This document shows, in pieces, positions 10,954 to 21,900 of a DNA stretch of 64,000 bases. The stretch is taken from assembly GCA_030686995.1 (NCBI GenBank), contig CM060685.1:128861823-128925822 (forward strand), read 5' to 3'. Made by a program: the position numbers and the translations under genes. A model generated the notes under the pieces. It worked only from the letters and a program-made list of their open reading frames with translations, made no database searches and was not told where the DNA came from. How positions within the stretch are numbered: position 1 is the first letter of the stretch; the number at the start of each line of letters is the position of its first letter. The DNA comes from Artemisia argyi (lineage: Eukaryota > Streptophyta > Magnoliopsida > Asterales > Asteraceae).

Positions 10954-11573
10954 CAAACCGTACACTCCCCACCCTCGCCGTGCGGACGAGGAGGGTGATT
11001 TCGGCGAGCCATGAGGAAGCTTCGGGGTGTGGTGGCGAGGAACGAGTAGCCAGCCACGCTGGCTTGGCGAGCAACAACAAGCCCACACCCTCCTCCACTC
11101 TACAATAACAATGATACATCAATTATAACTCTGATAATACATTTAAGCCGTACATAGATATTTTTGGTTAGAAAGTATTTTACTTTTATTCTATATGAGT
11201 TGACGTATGAACATGAACATTTTCTATGAAAATGAAAATGAAAATGATTTGAATGATTAGATTGAAGTGAAGTAACAGCCCTAAAAAACATATGGTCTAT
11301 ACATGCATCAAGTAGATGGCATTGGTTCCAAACTTCCAATTATATGTAGTACAAAACACTACACGTTGCATATGTCTATTTATATCTTATGAATCTGTTG
11401 AACAACGAATGACAACAAAGACATAAAGCCAATAGTTTTTATAGTAAGGTAGATAGATAAATAGTTAAAGTCGTAGTTTGCTTAGACTTACCCCATTGCA
11501 TGGTCTTTAATTTGCCAATACTAGCTAGCTAGTCAATCACATGATGTATTTCTATTTACATTGTTTGCTAGCT
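10950..11573. other. GC-rich pocket, then AT-rich DNA left of the MULE
   Basis: Bases 10950-11100 are strikingly GC-rich for this region, with repeated CCACCCTC/GAGGGTG and GGCGAG words in both orientations. No open frame of known family was seen. The remainder to 11573 is ordinary AT-rich DNA without a gene. Confidence 0.5.
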
Positions 11574-11582
11574 TTTATATAA

Positions 11583-12237
11583 GGGGTAATTGTGTATTTG
11601 CCCCATGAATTGGAGCATGCTTCAAGCCTTGCTCTTTTTTATTTTACATTTCGCATTTGCCCCATTGCGACTTATGTAACCTAAGCGAATCGTACAAACC
11701 AATACAATGTTGTCACATGTCCTAGTACCAAGTACACTTTTACAAGTGTGTGTAAGATACAAATACATGTGTGTAAGTGTCCTTTTTCTTACAACTAGTA
11801 CTATGTGTAAGTGTACTATTATGCAACTTATACAATTTTTGCAAATAAAATATACATTATTTTTTATGCAACTTGTACAATTTATTTCGATTTGACATTT
11901 GGAATAGTATTTGTACCTTTTATGCGAACTGTACAAAAGTTTATTCCGATTTGACATGTGCAATAGTATGTATTGCGACTTGTACAATTTATCATTTTTT
12001 AAGTGATTAGATGTTTTGAAATAATTATGTACTTGTCTATGCGACTTGTACAAAAATGTAAAATTAATATTTTAATAAAGTAGTGTGTTGAGTACTCCTC
12101 CCATTTATGCGACTTGTATAAACTTTGTATATTTTTTTACTCATCTTTACTCCCTTATAAAAGAGGCATATCCAATGCCTAAAACCGAACCACTCTCCAA
12201 ACCTAATTATTAAGATTCAACATCCGAGCCTACCTCA
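11583..12237. repeat. MULE left terminal inverted repeat (outer part)
   Basis: Pairs with the right arm at about 24260-25176. From 11583 to 11632 the match is nearly perfect (CCCCATGAATTGGAGCATGC on both). Further in are tandem units on ATGCGACTTGTACAATTTAT and TTCGATTTGACAT, fewer than in the right arm. The arm is broken by the Helitron at 12238 and resumes at 17459 with TATATATAAAGCCTATGCAC, which matches the reverse complement of the right arm. Confidence 0.85.
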
Positions 12238-13759
12238 TCTATGTATTCTAATATACACTACTTTTGTACCACCATTTTAAGCTAATAAAATTTAATGCGC
12301 TGATGTGTCATACCATAATTAAACATCTTTGTACAAACACTTGATGCATAATTTTAGTACTCGGTTTTCATACAAATCATTAAATACCACAATCAATCAA
12401 TTGGTAGTTTCATATGACCATTAAACACCATCAACGCGTTTTTAGATCCTATGACTTTCTCCAATCGATAACATATAACGCATTTTCGGATTCAAATTTT
12501 CTTGCTGGCGATCCTTTGAAATTGGTAATGATCTTGATGCTTTAATTCCATTGTATTGAAAGTTTGTTTTTGTTATTTTTTCATATGGTTTTGATTTCAA
12601 TTTTTGTTATGTTTCTGATGTATACTTTTTTTCTATGGTTTTAAGTTGATGTTTTCAAAGGATTTGGACTAATTGCTACAAGGGTGTTGGCAAGATTGAT
12701 TTCTTGGTTGATTTTAATTCATCTACACGGATCCTTCATAATCAGTTACAATTCATCCGATTCAAATCTGGTAAGTGAGATTTTGTAGTTTCATTCTTTT
12801 GATTATTGTTTTCATTATTCCTTCACAATGCATCTTCCTTCACAATCAGTTATTTTTGTTTTCATTATTTCTTTAAAAATATGCTGAGCAATTGTTTGTT
12901 TATTGAATGCATTTATTTTTCATATGTGTTATGTTTTTTGTATTTTGTTTTTTTTTAATTGATGAGATCTTATGTGTGTTTAGTGTTTGATGATATGTTT
13001 ATGAACACAATGTGTCTATGATTAGTTTAATTGGGTTTGAAATGTGTCAACATATGATAACTGTTTGATGTATTGTTGTTATGTAATTGTCATTTGTAGG
13101 AACTTGAATAATTGCTTAAAAAGGGACTTGAATAAGAGAATATTATTATTCCTCATGGCGCCTTGCAACTTGGCTCGAGATATGTGATTTCGGTACTCTA
13201 AGGTAAAATGCCATTTTTCGTGTTGACATGTACTCAAAATATGTGATTTGGGTGTAGTAACTCTTATACCCTGTTTTATGTACAACAAATGTGGTAGTAA
13301 ATTATATTTTGATGTTTCGACATGTTTATAGCATAAAGTATTGAATTGTGTATTTCAGTTTCTGAATCATATAAAATTTTCTTATGTATCTTGAATTTAA
13401 CAGAATATGTAGGTATGTTTATGAATCAAAATCGAAACACATGCTGCATATTATACACAGTGATTGTGAAAGAGGTGATAGAAAGGTATATAATGAATGT
13501 TTTATTATATAATATGTTTAATTTTGATTTGATTTGATTTGTTACTTGCCGATTAATAATTCTGATGGAATGTGTTTATAGAATGATATTGACTTTGATT
13601 TTTAATAAGCAAATAAGCAAAAGCTATTGAATGACACATAAGAGTTTTGCTTAAAATTTAGCACTTCAGAAATATTGTAAGCAATACCAAACACCCCCTT
13701 ATGTGAGATATTGACTTGAATCATTCACATTGTTGTTGTGATAGTTGGTCAGAGGCAAA

Positions 13760-14035
13760 ATGTATCTTCAAGTCTACATCAATGAAAACGGTGATAAATT
13801 TATGCCACAAAGGTTCGTACTTTTTAATCATTTGATAGGTATACAGAGAGCTTAATTTAGCCCATTCACATCTCCAATTTGATCCACTACTTTGATATAA
13901 CTGAGTGGGAACATCATAGTTTATTGGTTGATGTATAGACTAAGTATTGGTTGATTTACGTGTGTTATTTGTTGCTGTGCAGAAAGAATCACCACTTGGG
14001 TCGCGAACAGATTACAAAATACAGATGCAGGTTAA
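13760..14035 (+). pseudogene. NOP10: Captured NOP10 (H/ACA snoRNP subunit 3) fragment
   Basis: ATG at 13760 opens MYLQVYINENGDK, the highly conserved start of NOP10, the small H/ACA ribonucleoprotein subunit needed for rRNA pseudouridylation. One base is missing after the GATAAA codons, so the annotated frame runs FMPQR. With that base allowed for, the reading is VYATK. The donor AG|GTTCGT lies at 13812-13813, and the acceptor TGCAG ends at 13982. The next exon starts KESPLG, the expected continuation of NOP10. After that the sequence no longer matches the family, so about 25 of some 64 residues are present. It is a broken fragment, probably moved by the surrounding Helitron. Confidence 0.8.
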
Positions 14036-14844
14036 GAAGATCAGGTTGGGTCGGGAATACTTAAAAAATTTTATGGATCAAAGCAATACATTTGAAAAAA
14101 AAAATTCTTTGGGTTAAAATGGGTCATGCGGGTTGGGTTGCCCTGCTACATGTTGGTTTGATTTTGAATTTCATAAAATACACAAATTACTTGATTTTTT
14201 TTATTTTTTATTTTTTTTTTGTATACACTGAAATCCAACAGATTCTTTTCAGAGAGCCTTTAAATACACTTAGGTTATGTGGCTTTTTTTCCACATTTTT
14301 AGCATTATGCTGTAGAATGATGTTTTTGGTTATATGTTATCACTATTTTAAAGATGTTTAAGGTACTGTTTTCCTTTTTTTTTTTTTTTTTTTTTTTTTC
14401 CTTTTTTTTTAATTCTTATGACACTAATAATATATAGTATATATTAATAAAATGTTTAAGGTACTGTTTTCCTTTTTCCTTTGAGTTAGGTTGTGTACAG
14501 GTTTGTCAGACATCTCATGTTGGTGTTTAAGGTACAGGTTCGTCAAAAACATCTCATGTTGGTGTTATCACTATTTTTAAATGTAGCTGCAGTACTTTTT
14601 CGATTGCTGGGGATTGTATGACAAACTGGTGGGAGTGGGCTCATTGGCTTTCACCACTGTTTATGGATTCAAAACCTTCAGCAACAATGAGTTCCTTGCC
14701 TCCAAGTGTACCAGCAAACGAGTATGTCGACCACTAATTATTTTTCAGTAAGTTGTACATATATTTGTATTACATGGAATAAATGTTTGATGTATTTTAC
14801 TTTGTGGTAGAGCACAGATAATTAATCCAATTTGGGCTTTTCAG

Positions 14845-15148
14845 TGCTAAAAAACTTGGACATCCCAATTGCGGATCGAGAGGAATTCGACAAAAAAATC
14901 AAAGAGAAATAGATGATATACAAGAGATACTGAGATGAGGCAGAGTCTGCAAGATGGTATTTTTACACTCATTATTCATAAATTTTGTTGTTGTTGTGAT
15001 ACTTCAACGCAATAGATTTTTTTAACATATGGTCGATATAAATGTGTAGATGGAGGAAGAGAAAGCTATGAAACAACTAAGAAGGACTTTGGTGCCTCAT
15101 ACAAGACCACTGCCGTCCATTTGCTTCAATTTTATCGTTGTGATATGA
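14845..15148 (+). pseudogene. Captured TPX2-like microtubule-binding protein fragment
   Basis: Two exon-like pieces are seen. The first, after TTTTCAG at 14844, reads LKNLDIPIADREEFDKKIKE and continues with two in-frame stops through MIYKRY and DEAESAR to a GTATTT donor at 14957. The second, after GTGTAG at 15049, reads MEEEKAMKQLRRTLVPHTRP and then ends LPSICFNFIVVI. The EFDKK..EKE..YKRYR..EAES and E.KA.KQLRRT.VPHARP pattern is that of the C-terminal TPX2 domain of plant spindle and microtubule proteins. The stops make it non-functional. It lies in the same orientation as the NOP10 fragment inside the Helitron. Confidence 0.65.
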
Positions 15149-15536
15149 AGGTGAATATATCGTCTTCTCCTATTCATTTGTTTAATGTTACGTTACTAAT
15201 ACCCTAAGCTCTACATATTCTGTTCATGGAATGCTACCCGAGAAAGTTCGTGACTTGATGTTCGTGAAAGAATACTAATAGTATTAAATCTATTTTCAGA
15301 ATTTCAATTCAATATGAATGGTTATTTTTTTAATTTCTCTTTCAGTTTTACGTGGGTTAAACATCAAGCTGTTTTCAAATTAAGACCATTTTGACGCATT
15401 ACCCAACCCACTTAATCTGACACCACAACTGTTTATTCCATGGCGAAGAGAGCAATGATCACACTCACAAGCCTCCTAAAAACATGTAATCACAAATTGT
15501 TTGCATGTATCAGTTCCCAAATTCCTTACTGTAAAA

Positions 15537-15755
15537 TTAAATGTATGGTGAGCAGATATTCCAATAAGGAATTATGATAATATGCAGAAATGTTGTAGGT
15601 GCATAGATAGTTGGCGCAAGGAATCCATCACAAAGATGGCAACTAAGAGGTTCTCCGACAGGCCAGCTGCAACGAATAAATCTGAAAGGACACTCCATAT
15701 GCGAGACCACACTAATCTGATTCGGTTCATGTTGTAGTGCCTGAAGAAAATTCAA
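15537..15755 (-). pseudogene. Unrecognised 72-residue frame in the Helitron
   Basis: The minus strand reads [20 protein letters not shown] then [20 protein letters not shown] and a hydrophobic tail. The Cys/Trp/Pro-rich composition is protein-like rather than random, but I cannot name a family. It is opposite to the other captured fragments. It may be a captured exon or chance. Confidence 0.25.
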
Positions 15756-15969
15756 ATGGTAAGGTGTGAAATTCTTATAGGAAAATGCTTTGAATTAAGG
15801 ATATTGACAAGAATTCGAGGAATAAAAGATATGCATTTTCATGGTGATACAAGGATGGGATCTTACGCAACTTCAACTATTTTGGTCAGACTGAACACCG
15901 CGGATCTGTTGGAGACTGTAATTCCGACATTGAAACTTTGCAAAGGGCTTTTAGAAAAGCAACTATTGC

Positions 15970-16097
15970 TTCACTGTCCATCCTTTGGCTATGAGCAAAA
16001 ATGTGGTTAAGCTCAAAATTTCCCATCTGTTCAAGCAGGTTCAAATTAGAAATGAAGTTGCTTCACTGTCCATCCTTTGGCTGTGAGCAAAAATGTT
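15970..16097 (+). repeat. Short direct duplication
   Basis: TTGCTTCACTGTCCATCCTT followed by TGGCT(A/G)TGAGCAAAAATGT occurs at about 15967 and again at about 16059, roughly 92 bp apart, with one mismatch. It lies in unrecognised Helitron sequence. Confidence 0.7.
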
Positions 16098-16259
16098 TGA
16101 TCCACTTAAGAAAGATGCATCAGATGGAGCACCCTCTCCCAATAATTGTAAATGCTCAAATCGAGATAGACAAGTCAATATGCGTTCCCAGGAATCCTGA
16201 AGATAATTTACGTCCTCTATGGCAACTGCTATAATTGCCTATCAATAAATAAAACTCAA

Positions 16260-17427
16260 AAAATTAGTCTATGATTAACACACTGTTACTTGACATACAC
16301 TAGAGTAAACTATAGTGTGTGCATTGCCATAGCATCTATAGGGCAAGGGTCGGCTTTGGCCCCTCCAAATTTTCATTTTTGTCTTTACTGTGAATTGTAA
16401 ATTCAGTTAGTGCAAAAAAGTATTATTTCCTTTTCATTCTAGAAGTCTCTTTACACTGTTTAAGATCTTCACCTTTTATACTATTTTGCATAGTTATGAA
16501 AATGATCTTGGTAAAAGTTAAGTAAGAATTATCCACCATTTAATTCAAGTTAGTGGATGCATGTCGTAATAATTTACATGCAATGCTTTGTTTAGCTTTG
16601 TGGAGAGTACATAACAGTTGATAAATGCCTTCAATTATCAAGCATGACCTTTCCTATTTTAATTTACTTTTAACTCATAGGCAGTTGATGTTTAATTGTG
16701 TTTACGTGCTCAGATTGGCTCGCCGGGATCTCACATTAAGCATTATCCAGAAGCAACTCACATATCCACATTTTTAGTTGCATTGTTACAATAGTTGTAT
16801 TTGTTGTTACAAAAACCCAAATGGCATGACATAGTCAGCGAAGGAATTACTTTAGTGCATTATTTAATACTACAATTGAATTTGAAAGTTGGTTTATACC
16901 TTACCACGTCCTGTTTTCTCACATGAACAATTATATGTGTCTTTTTCACGCGTCAAAAGCAAAAAGGATTTAAAGGTTGTTGTTTCTAATGCCGATTGTA
17001 ATTTATCAAAGACTACTACAAATGTAGTCTACAAAGAAGTACTTCACGGTCTATGATCAAGTTTCAAGAGGTATGTATGAATATTCATAGCATGTGATAT
17101 GCCTCTTTTTTTTACATGTTTTATCAATCACACAAATGTTTTACTTACACTTTATTTTTATACTTTATTAGATGATCACGAAATGTTAATTGGCTTATCA
17201 CTTCATCAACTTCCCACTACATACATTTGCTTTTTAAAGGCGGTCAAGATTGGAGGCTACGTGCATGGACGTTTATTACATTATTAGTTACAAGCATTGT
17301 ACTCTATACTCTTATTGACTTACTTCATATTCCTTTCAAATAAATGATTTAGTCTATTTACTTATTTCTTTTCCTTCTTTTCTTTGCACACTATTTTTTT
17401 TTTCTTTTTTCAATATCTCTTCTAAAA
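16260..17427. other. 3' part of the Helitron, no recognised gene
   Basis: AT-rich sequence with a few exon-like scraps (such as DHEMLIGLSLHQLP after a TTAG at 17171), none assignable to a family. It leads to a T-rich stretch and then the terminal hairpin. Confidence 0.4.
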
Positions 17428-17446
17428 ACCCGTGGATTCCACGGGT
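17428..17446 (+). terminator. Helitron 3'-terminal hairpin
   Basis: ACCCGTGG and CCACGGGT pair around ATT, and CTAG at 17455-17458 ends the element. This is the rolling-circle termination signal of Helitrons, not a transcription terminator. Confidence 0.9.
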
Positions 17447-17651
17447 CTTATAAGCTAGTATATATATAAAGCCTATGCACCCAAACCAAATCAAACACAC
17501 ACTACCATTTTTTTTATCTCACTACTTCTCAGTCTTCTCTCTCTATAACAAAACATAGTTGCTTAATTCTCTCTCTAGCACAAAAACATCTAATAACCAT
17601 TGAAATATAAACAGTTGCTTCATTCCCGAGTTTAATCTACAAACCCATCAC

Positions 17652-17947
17652 CAATGGGCTTGTGGTCCACTGGGCATGTCTTATTCAGTTAAGCGTCCTA
17701 GTGGAGAGTAGTACCGGTTTGGGTGACCAAACCGGGAAGTCCTCCCTTGTGGACCACTGCCCTGTCGGTACGATTTCAAAGTCCTTCAATGAAGGTTTCA
17801 ACCCACAAGGGTTCGAATCTGGAGAAGGCATGGTTTACTTCAATTTAAGTGTCGTGCCTTCGGGCGACTTAAGTTGAAGGTTTCCCCCCATCGGGTTTCA
17901 AATTGGACTTGGATTTCCCCAATGAAAGTCAATTTTCAAAAAAAAAA
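17652..17947 (+). mobile_element. SINE with poly(A) tail and 19-bp target duplication
   Basis: TAATCTACAAACCCATCAC is present at 17633-17651 and again at 17948-17966. The 296-bp insert between them ends in a short A run and carries GGGTTCGAATCTGG, a good match to the pol III B box, near position 160 of the insert. The long target duplication, the A tail and the B box together indicate a tRNA-derived SINE inserted in plus orientation. Two GGACC/GGTCC-type hairpins lie in its head. It sits inside the MULE, to the right of the Helitron. Confidence 0.85.
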
Positions 17948-17967
17948 TAATCTACAAACCCATCACA

Positions 17968-18851
17968 ACAGCAACACCACTCCCAAGACACCCCTACCAC
18001 CACTGCACCTCACCACCACAATGAAACCCTATCACCGGCGAGCTTTACCACCACAGAAACACCACCACCCCGAATCCCTATCACTGCCGACCCTCACAAA
18101 TACATTATACATACATCCATTTACATTTTATAAAAACACACACACACACTCTCTCATCTTACCACCCAAAACACCTATCACCACACGACGCCACCACCAA
18201 CCCGACGCCGCCACCAGAGAAACCGAAGCTATCACCGATCCACCCTCACCGTGTTCTTCCGTCGACCGAACTACCAAGACCCAAAGGGTTTTCAAGTTTT
18301 GAGGTATTTTTTTGTGTTTTTGTTATAGATCAGCATATATTAATAAAGTTTTGTTAGTTCTTTTTGTAGATCTATACGTCTTTTTTGTAGATCTATGTAT
18401 ATTAACATTATTGGTATTTTTTTTGTTAGTTCCGCCTATTGCCGTCGTGAGCTAGCCGGAAATAGTTGCCTTCGCCGGAAAGCTTTTGCTGCCGCTGGAA
18501 ATTGTTGCTCTTAAATTTGTTCGCCGGTAGTATGCTTTATTCTTAAATTTGTTGTTTATATTTATTATAATGGTTATTGTTAATATTTAAATTTAGAAAG
18601 TCAAAGTGATGCTTCTTCTCTATCTGTGTTACTTTTAGATTGTTTCAAGAATCTTATTGTTTACTTGTTACTTCTATCTCAGCTTTGAAGATAACAAAAT
18701 GATTAAAATGTCTTTATTGAAAGGACAAACGTTCATGAAATGGTAGTAATTGTTATCTCATGTAAAAAGAAGCAGAACCTGAATATTCAAGCTTTTGAGA
18801 ACTGGTTTCTGCAGACGTAATTGAAGTGAGGATACCTGAACCTGATATAAG
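17968..18851 (+). other. MULE internal 5' region with CACC-rich low-complexity DNA
   Basis: Rich in ACCACC/CACCACAAC words, with a proline/histidine/threonine-rich frame (MKPYHRRALPPQKHHHPESL) from about 18021 to 18302. The matching zone left of the right arm (23700-24000) is likewise ACCA-rich. It looks like a 5' UTR or repeat rather than a conserved protein. After 18302 no gene is recognised. Confidence 0.4.
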
Positions 18852-19650
18852 TAGGGGTGTTAATCGGGTCGGGTTGGTCGGGTTCGGGTTAAATGGGTCG
18901 GGTCCAAGTCGGGTCGAGACTAAAAATAATATACCTGAACCCGACCCTATTTAAAGTCGGGTTAGTCGGGTTCGGGTCAACTCGGGTTGGGTCAAGTCAG
19001 GTTCGGGTTTGTTCCATTTATGAAATCATATATGTTGTTTTTTTTTTTTTTTTTTTTTTTTTTTGAACTATGACGTTATATGTGTATTACTAAATAAATG
19101 TTCATGACTAGTCTATTTGTGACTTTATATGTGTAATACTAAATAATGAAATATATTACAAGTTTACTAGATTGGTTTAGTAAAGCTAATAGTAAAGGCT
19201 TATTAGGTTATAGATGAGGTAAAATGGAATGCATGTCAATCTTCAAATCAGTGAAATAAACTATTGGCTTGGGCCAAGTAAAAAAAACGCAATAGGCGTT
19301 GAAGTTAAATATGCTTTACTTATTTGCTCAGTAGGTCACATCTTTTGCTCAGTAGCTTCAATTTAATTGGTTTTAGCAAATTGCAAATAAAATAGAAGAA
19401 AGAGTACTGCCGAGAAATCAAAATTAAATAACGAAAACAAAGATTGAAAAAAAAAAAAACTCGGGTTAGTCGGGTTGACCCGAACCCGAATAAGCAAAGT
19501 AATTTGAACCCGATACCCGACCCTAGTTCGTACTCGGGTTAGTCGGGTTGACCCGATTGACCCGAATTATATTTTGGACCCGAGTAACCCGACCCGATTA
19601 TCCTTATTCGGGTTCGGGTCCGGGTCGGGTCAGGATTTTTGACACCCCTA
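18852..19650. mobile_element. hAT-like non-autonomous element, 799 bp, 8-bp target duplication
   Basis: It starts TAGGGGTGTTAA and ends GACACCCCTA, inverted copies of TAGGGGTGT. GATATAAG lies directly outside on both sides (18844-18851 and 19651-19658); the 8-bp duplication is typical of hAT elements. Both subterminal zones are packed with GGGTCGGGTTCGGGT-type words, inverted relative to each other, around an AT-rich centre without coding potential. It is nested in the MULE. Confidence 0.85.
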
Positions 19651-20059
19651 GATATAAGCTAAGGTACGGCGCTGCTTGTTTACCATGGTCTATGTTATCT
19701 ACATCTGGGCCAAATGACAGTTCAGGCTTGAATAAAAAATGTTTATGCATTTTTTTTTTATTTTTTTTTTGTTCTTTTGAATTAGATGCACTTGTGATGA
19801 TCAAATAATCACGGTACTAGTTTCACAATAAGAATGCGTGCATTCACATTTATGTGTACACTGTAGAGGATGTCACATGTGTGATCATATTGGTAGATAA
19901 ACGAATTCAGGATACCGTATACTGATATAAGCTGCTACTGCAATATTTGTTTACCATGTCTACGTTTTTCATGTCATCATAGGTCCATGTAATTATGTGC
20001 TTTTTATTGATTACTCTCGAAGCCAAGAATAACTACTGACATAACTTTGCGCTTTCTAG

Positions 20060-20353
20060 ATTCTTGGAATTGAAAGAACAGCAACTCAGCAGGAAATAAA
20101 GAAGGCATACCATAAGCTGGCATTGAGGTTGCATCCTGATAAGAATCCTGGTGATGAGATGAAAATTGTTATTTGATTGCCCGATTTGACTCGCAATAAG
20201 TGGTCCGACATTGTATAACCTGTTTTTAATTTTCTTCTGTACATATGTGCCAAAGAAAAGTTTCAGCAACTGCAGAAACTCATTCCAATACTTGGCGATG
20301 AGGAAAAACGGGCACTTTATGAGACGACACGAAAGCACGACCAGAAGATTTAA
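20060..20353 (+). pseudogene. Captured DnaJ (J-domain) chaperone fragment
   Basis: After a TTTCTAG acceptor at 20059 the plus strand reads [20 protein letters not shown] and then [13 protein letters not shown]. This is helices I-II of a J domain with the HPD triplet at about 20132-20140, which stimulates Hsp70 ATPase activity. From 20249 AKEKFQQLQKLIPILGDEEK followed by RALYETT completes helices III-IV, then drifts to a stop at 20353. The second piece lacks a proper acceptor, so splicing is broken. The wording is close to the plant dnaJ 6-like (DnaJ-C) family. It is a partial, probably non-functional copy carried by the MULE. Confidence 0.8.
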
Positions 20354-20608
20354 TAACATCAACGCTGTAAAACAAGCAAAATAATCGTTACTACACATCA
20401 TGGTGTTTTATTTTGTCTTTTTGTTATTTGCCAAAAAAGTTGTTCCGGAAAGTTAAATATTTAATTAAGAAACATGCAGGAGAACATTCAAAGTCGATGT
20501 CATATGGAATACAAAGAAGAAACATGATTTAAGGATATGCAATACAAAGAAGAAACATATGGACACATTGATCATTGCAGTTATATAACAGTATAACAGT
20601 ATTTTTAC

Positions 20609-21020
20609 CAATGTTGCAAAAATCGTGAATCGGTAGTCGGGCGGTCGACCACCCTGCAGCCTGTAATTGGTCAAGGCGGTGATTAATCGGTTTGACATTT
20701 CCTGCATGTTTTGGGAATTTCTGGAGAGCAAACTAAAGATCTTAATTGATTCCAAGCCTTCTATGTTTACAAACCTCAATAAAAGGCTTCAATTCTGATT
20801 ATGAGGCCCATTGTACGTTATAAGTGAAATAAGCGATCCCCAAATTAAGTAAAATGCCTGAATTTCTATTTTTTTTTAAATTGACCGATTCGGCCGATTT
20901 TTGACCGATTTTTTCTGATTTTTTTGCCTAGGCCGATTTTTTCACCGATTTTCAAAAATCGACAAGGTGCATCAACGATTAGCGATTAATCGGCCGATTC
21001 GGCCGATTTTTGCAACATTG
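20609..21020. mobile_element. hAT-type MITE, 412 bp, perfect 17-bp TIRs
   Basis: CAATGTTGCAAAAATCG at 20609 is mirrored exactly by its reverse complement ending at 21020. The 8-bp ATTTTTAC lies outside both ends (20601-20608 and 21021-21028). The interior repeats ACCGATT and CGGCCGATT words in both orientations and has no frame of interest. It is nested in the MULE just after the DnaJ fragment. Confidence 0.9.
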
Positions 21021-21348
21021 ATTTTTACAATTCAGGAAATAACTTAATAGCTTGTATTCCAAAATTTCAAACCATCATTGTTACAATTACATACAAATGG
21101 GTAAATCCCACAACCAATACTATAAATCAAGGGCGGTGGCCCTTTTAAGATACACAAGGCTCGACCTTAGCCATTACATCTAGCTATAAACCCTATAAAT
21201 TACCAGTCACTAGGATTATATACTTCTTTCTTTCTACGTATACATATATACCTTCAAATCCGCAATCAAAACGTTACGGGCAGTTGCCCTTCATAGATAT
21301 CGAATCTCAATCCAAGCCGTTACTAATATAAAGCAATGAACGATACCG

Positions 21349-21580
21349 CAAATTACTTTAGAGCTTGGCTCAACTACCGTTAGTACTTTTAAATTCATAT
21401 AATTGCTCTAAACCGCACATGAAAAAATATATTATCGAACTCGCATTAACCAGGCAATGTGAATCAAATTACTTTAAAGCTTGGCTCAACTACCGTTAGT
21501 ACTTTTAAATTCATATAATTGCTCTAAAACGCACATGAAAAAATATGTTATCGAACTCGCATTAACCAGGCAATGTGAAT
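21349..21580 (+). repeat. 116-bp tandem duplication
   Basis: Two adjacent copies (21349-21464 and 21465-21580), each beginning CAAATTACTTTA and ending CAGGCAATGTGAAT, with three mismatches by eye. No coding content. It is a recent local duplication inside the MULE. Confidence 0.9.
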
Positions 21581-21749
21581 CAAAATCAAACACGTTTACA
21601 AGTTATTGCGTTTTCAAATTTATACAAACCATTGTGTTAAGAAACTAAAACAGTAAAACTTATCCATGACCAACAGACTAATATCTACTAAAGGCCCAAA
21701 AGTTTGGGAGGGCCAAGGCCCGCTCCCATGTTTCTGTATTTTCATGGTT

Positions 21750-21900
21750 GGGATAATTCCATATATACCCAAAAGAAACTTCATAATTCCATATTTACCC
21801 AAATGACAAGTTTTCAATGCATGAATACAAGGTTTTTAAAGCATGTGTTGGGGAAATATGGAATTATGGTGTTTGTTTTGGGTATATATGGAATTGCCCC
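21750..21900. mobile_element. Mutator-type MITE, 151 bp, 9-bp target duplication
   Basis: The terminal inverted repeats are about 30 bp. The left begins GGGATAATTCCATATATACC and the right is its inverse with two or three mismatches. TTCATGGTT is repeated at 21741-21749 and 21901-21909. The 9-bp duplication makes this a Mutator-superfamily miniature element sitting inside a larger MULE. A second, inner inverted pair (ATAATTCCATATTTACCC) increases its foldback potential. Confidence 0.85.

Larger units (their letters stand above)
12238..17458 (+). mobile_element. Non-autonomous Helitron, 5.2 kb, with captured gene fragments
   Basis: The 3' end is textbook: a hairpin at 17428-17446 (8-bp stem, 3-nt loop) followed 8 nt later by CTAG and then a host T. 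The 5' end is placed at TCTATGTATTCTAATATACA (12238), preceded by a host A, so the insertion lies between A and T. Independent support comes from the host: deleting 12238-17458 joins GAGCCTACCTCA to TATATATATAAAGCCTATGC, which matches the reverse complement of the right MULE arm (GAGCCTGCGAGATATAAAAG, then CCTGC). Inside are pieces of a NOP10 gene and a TPX2-like gene, both on the plus strand with introns, which fits genomic capture. No Rep/helicase sequence is present. Confidence 0.85.
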
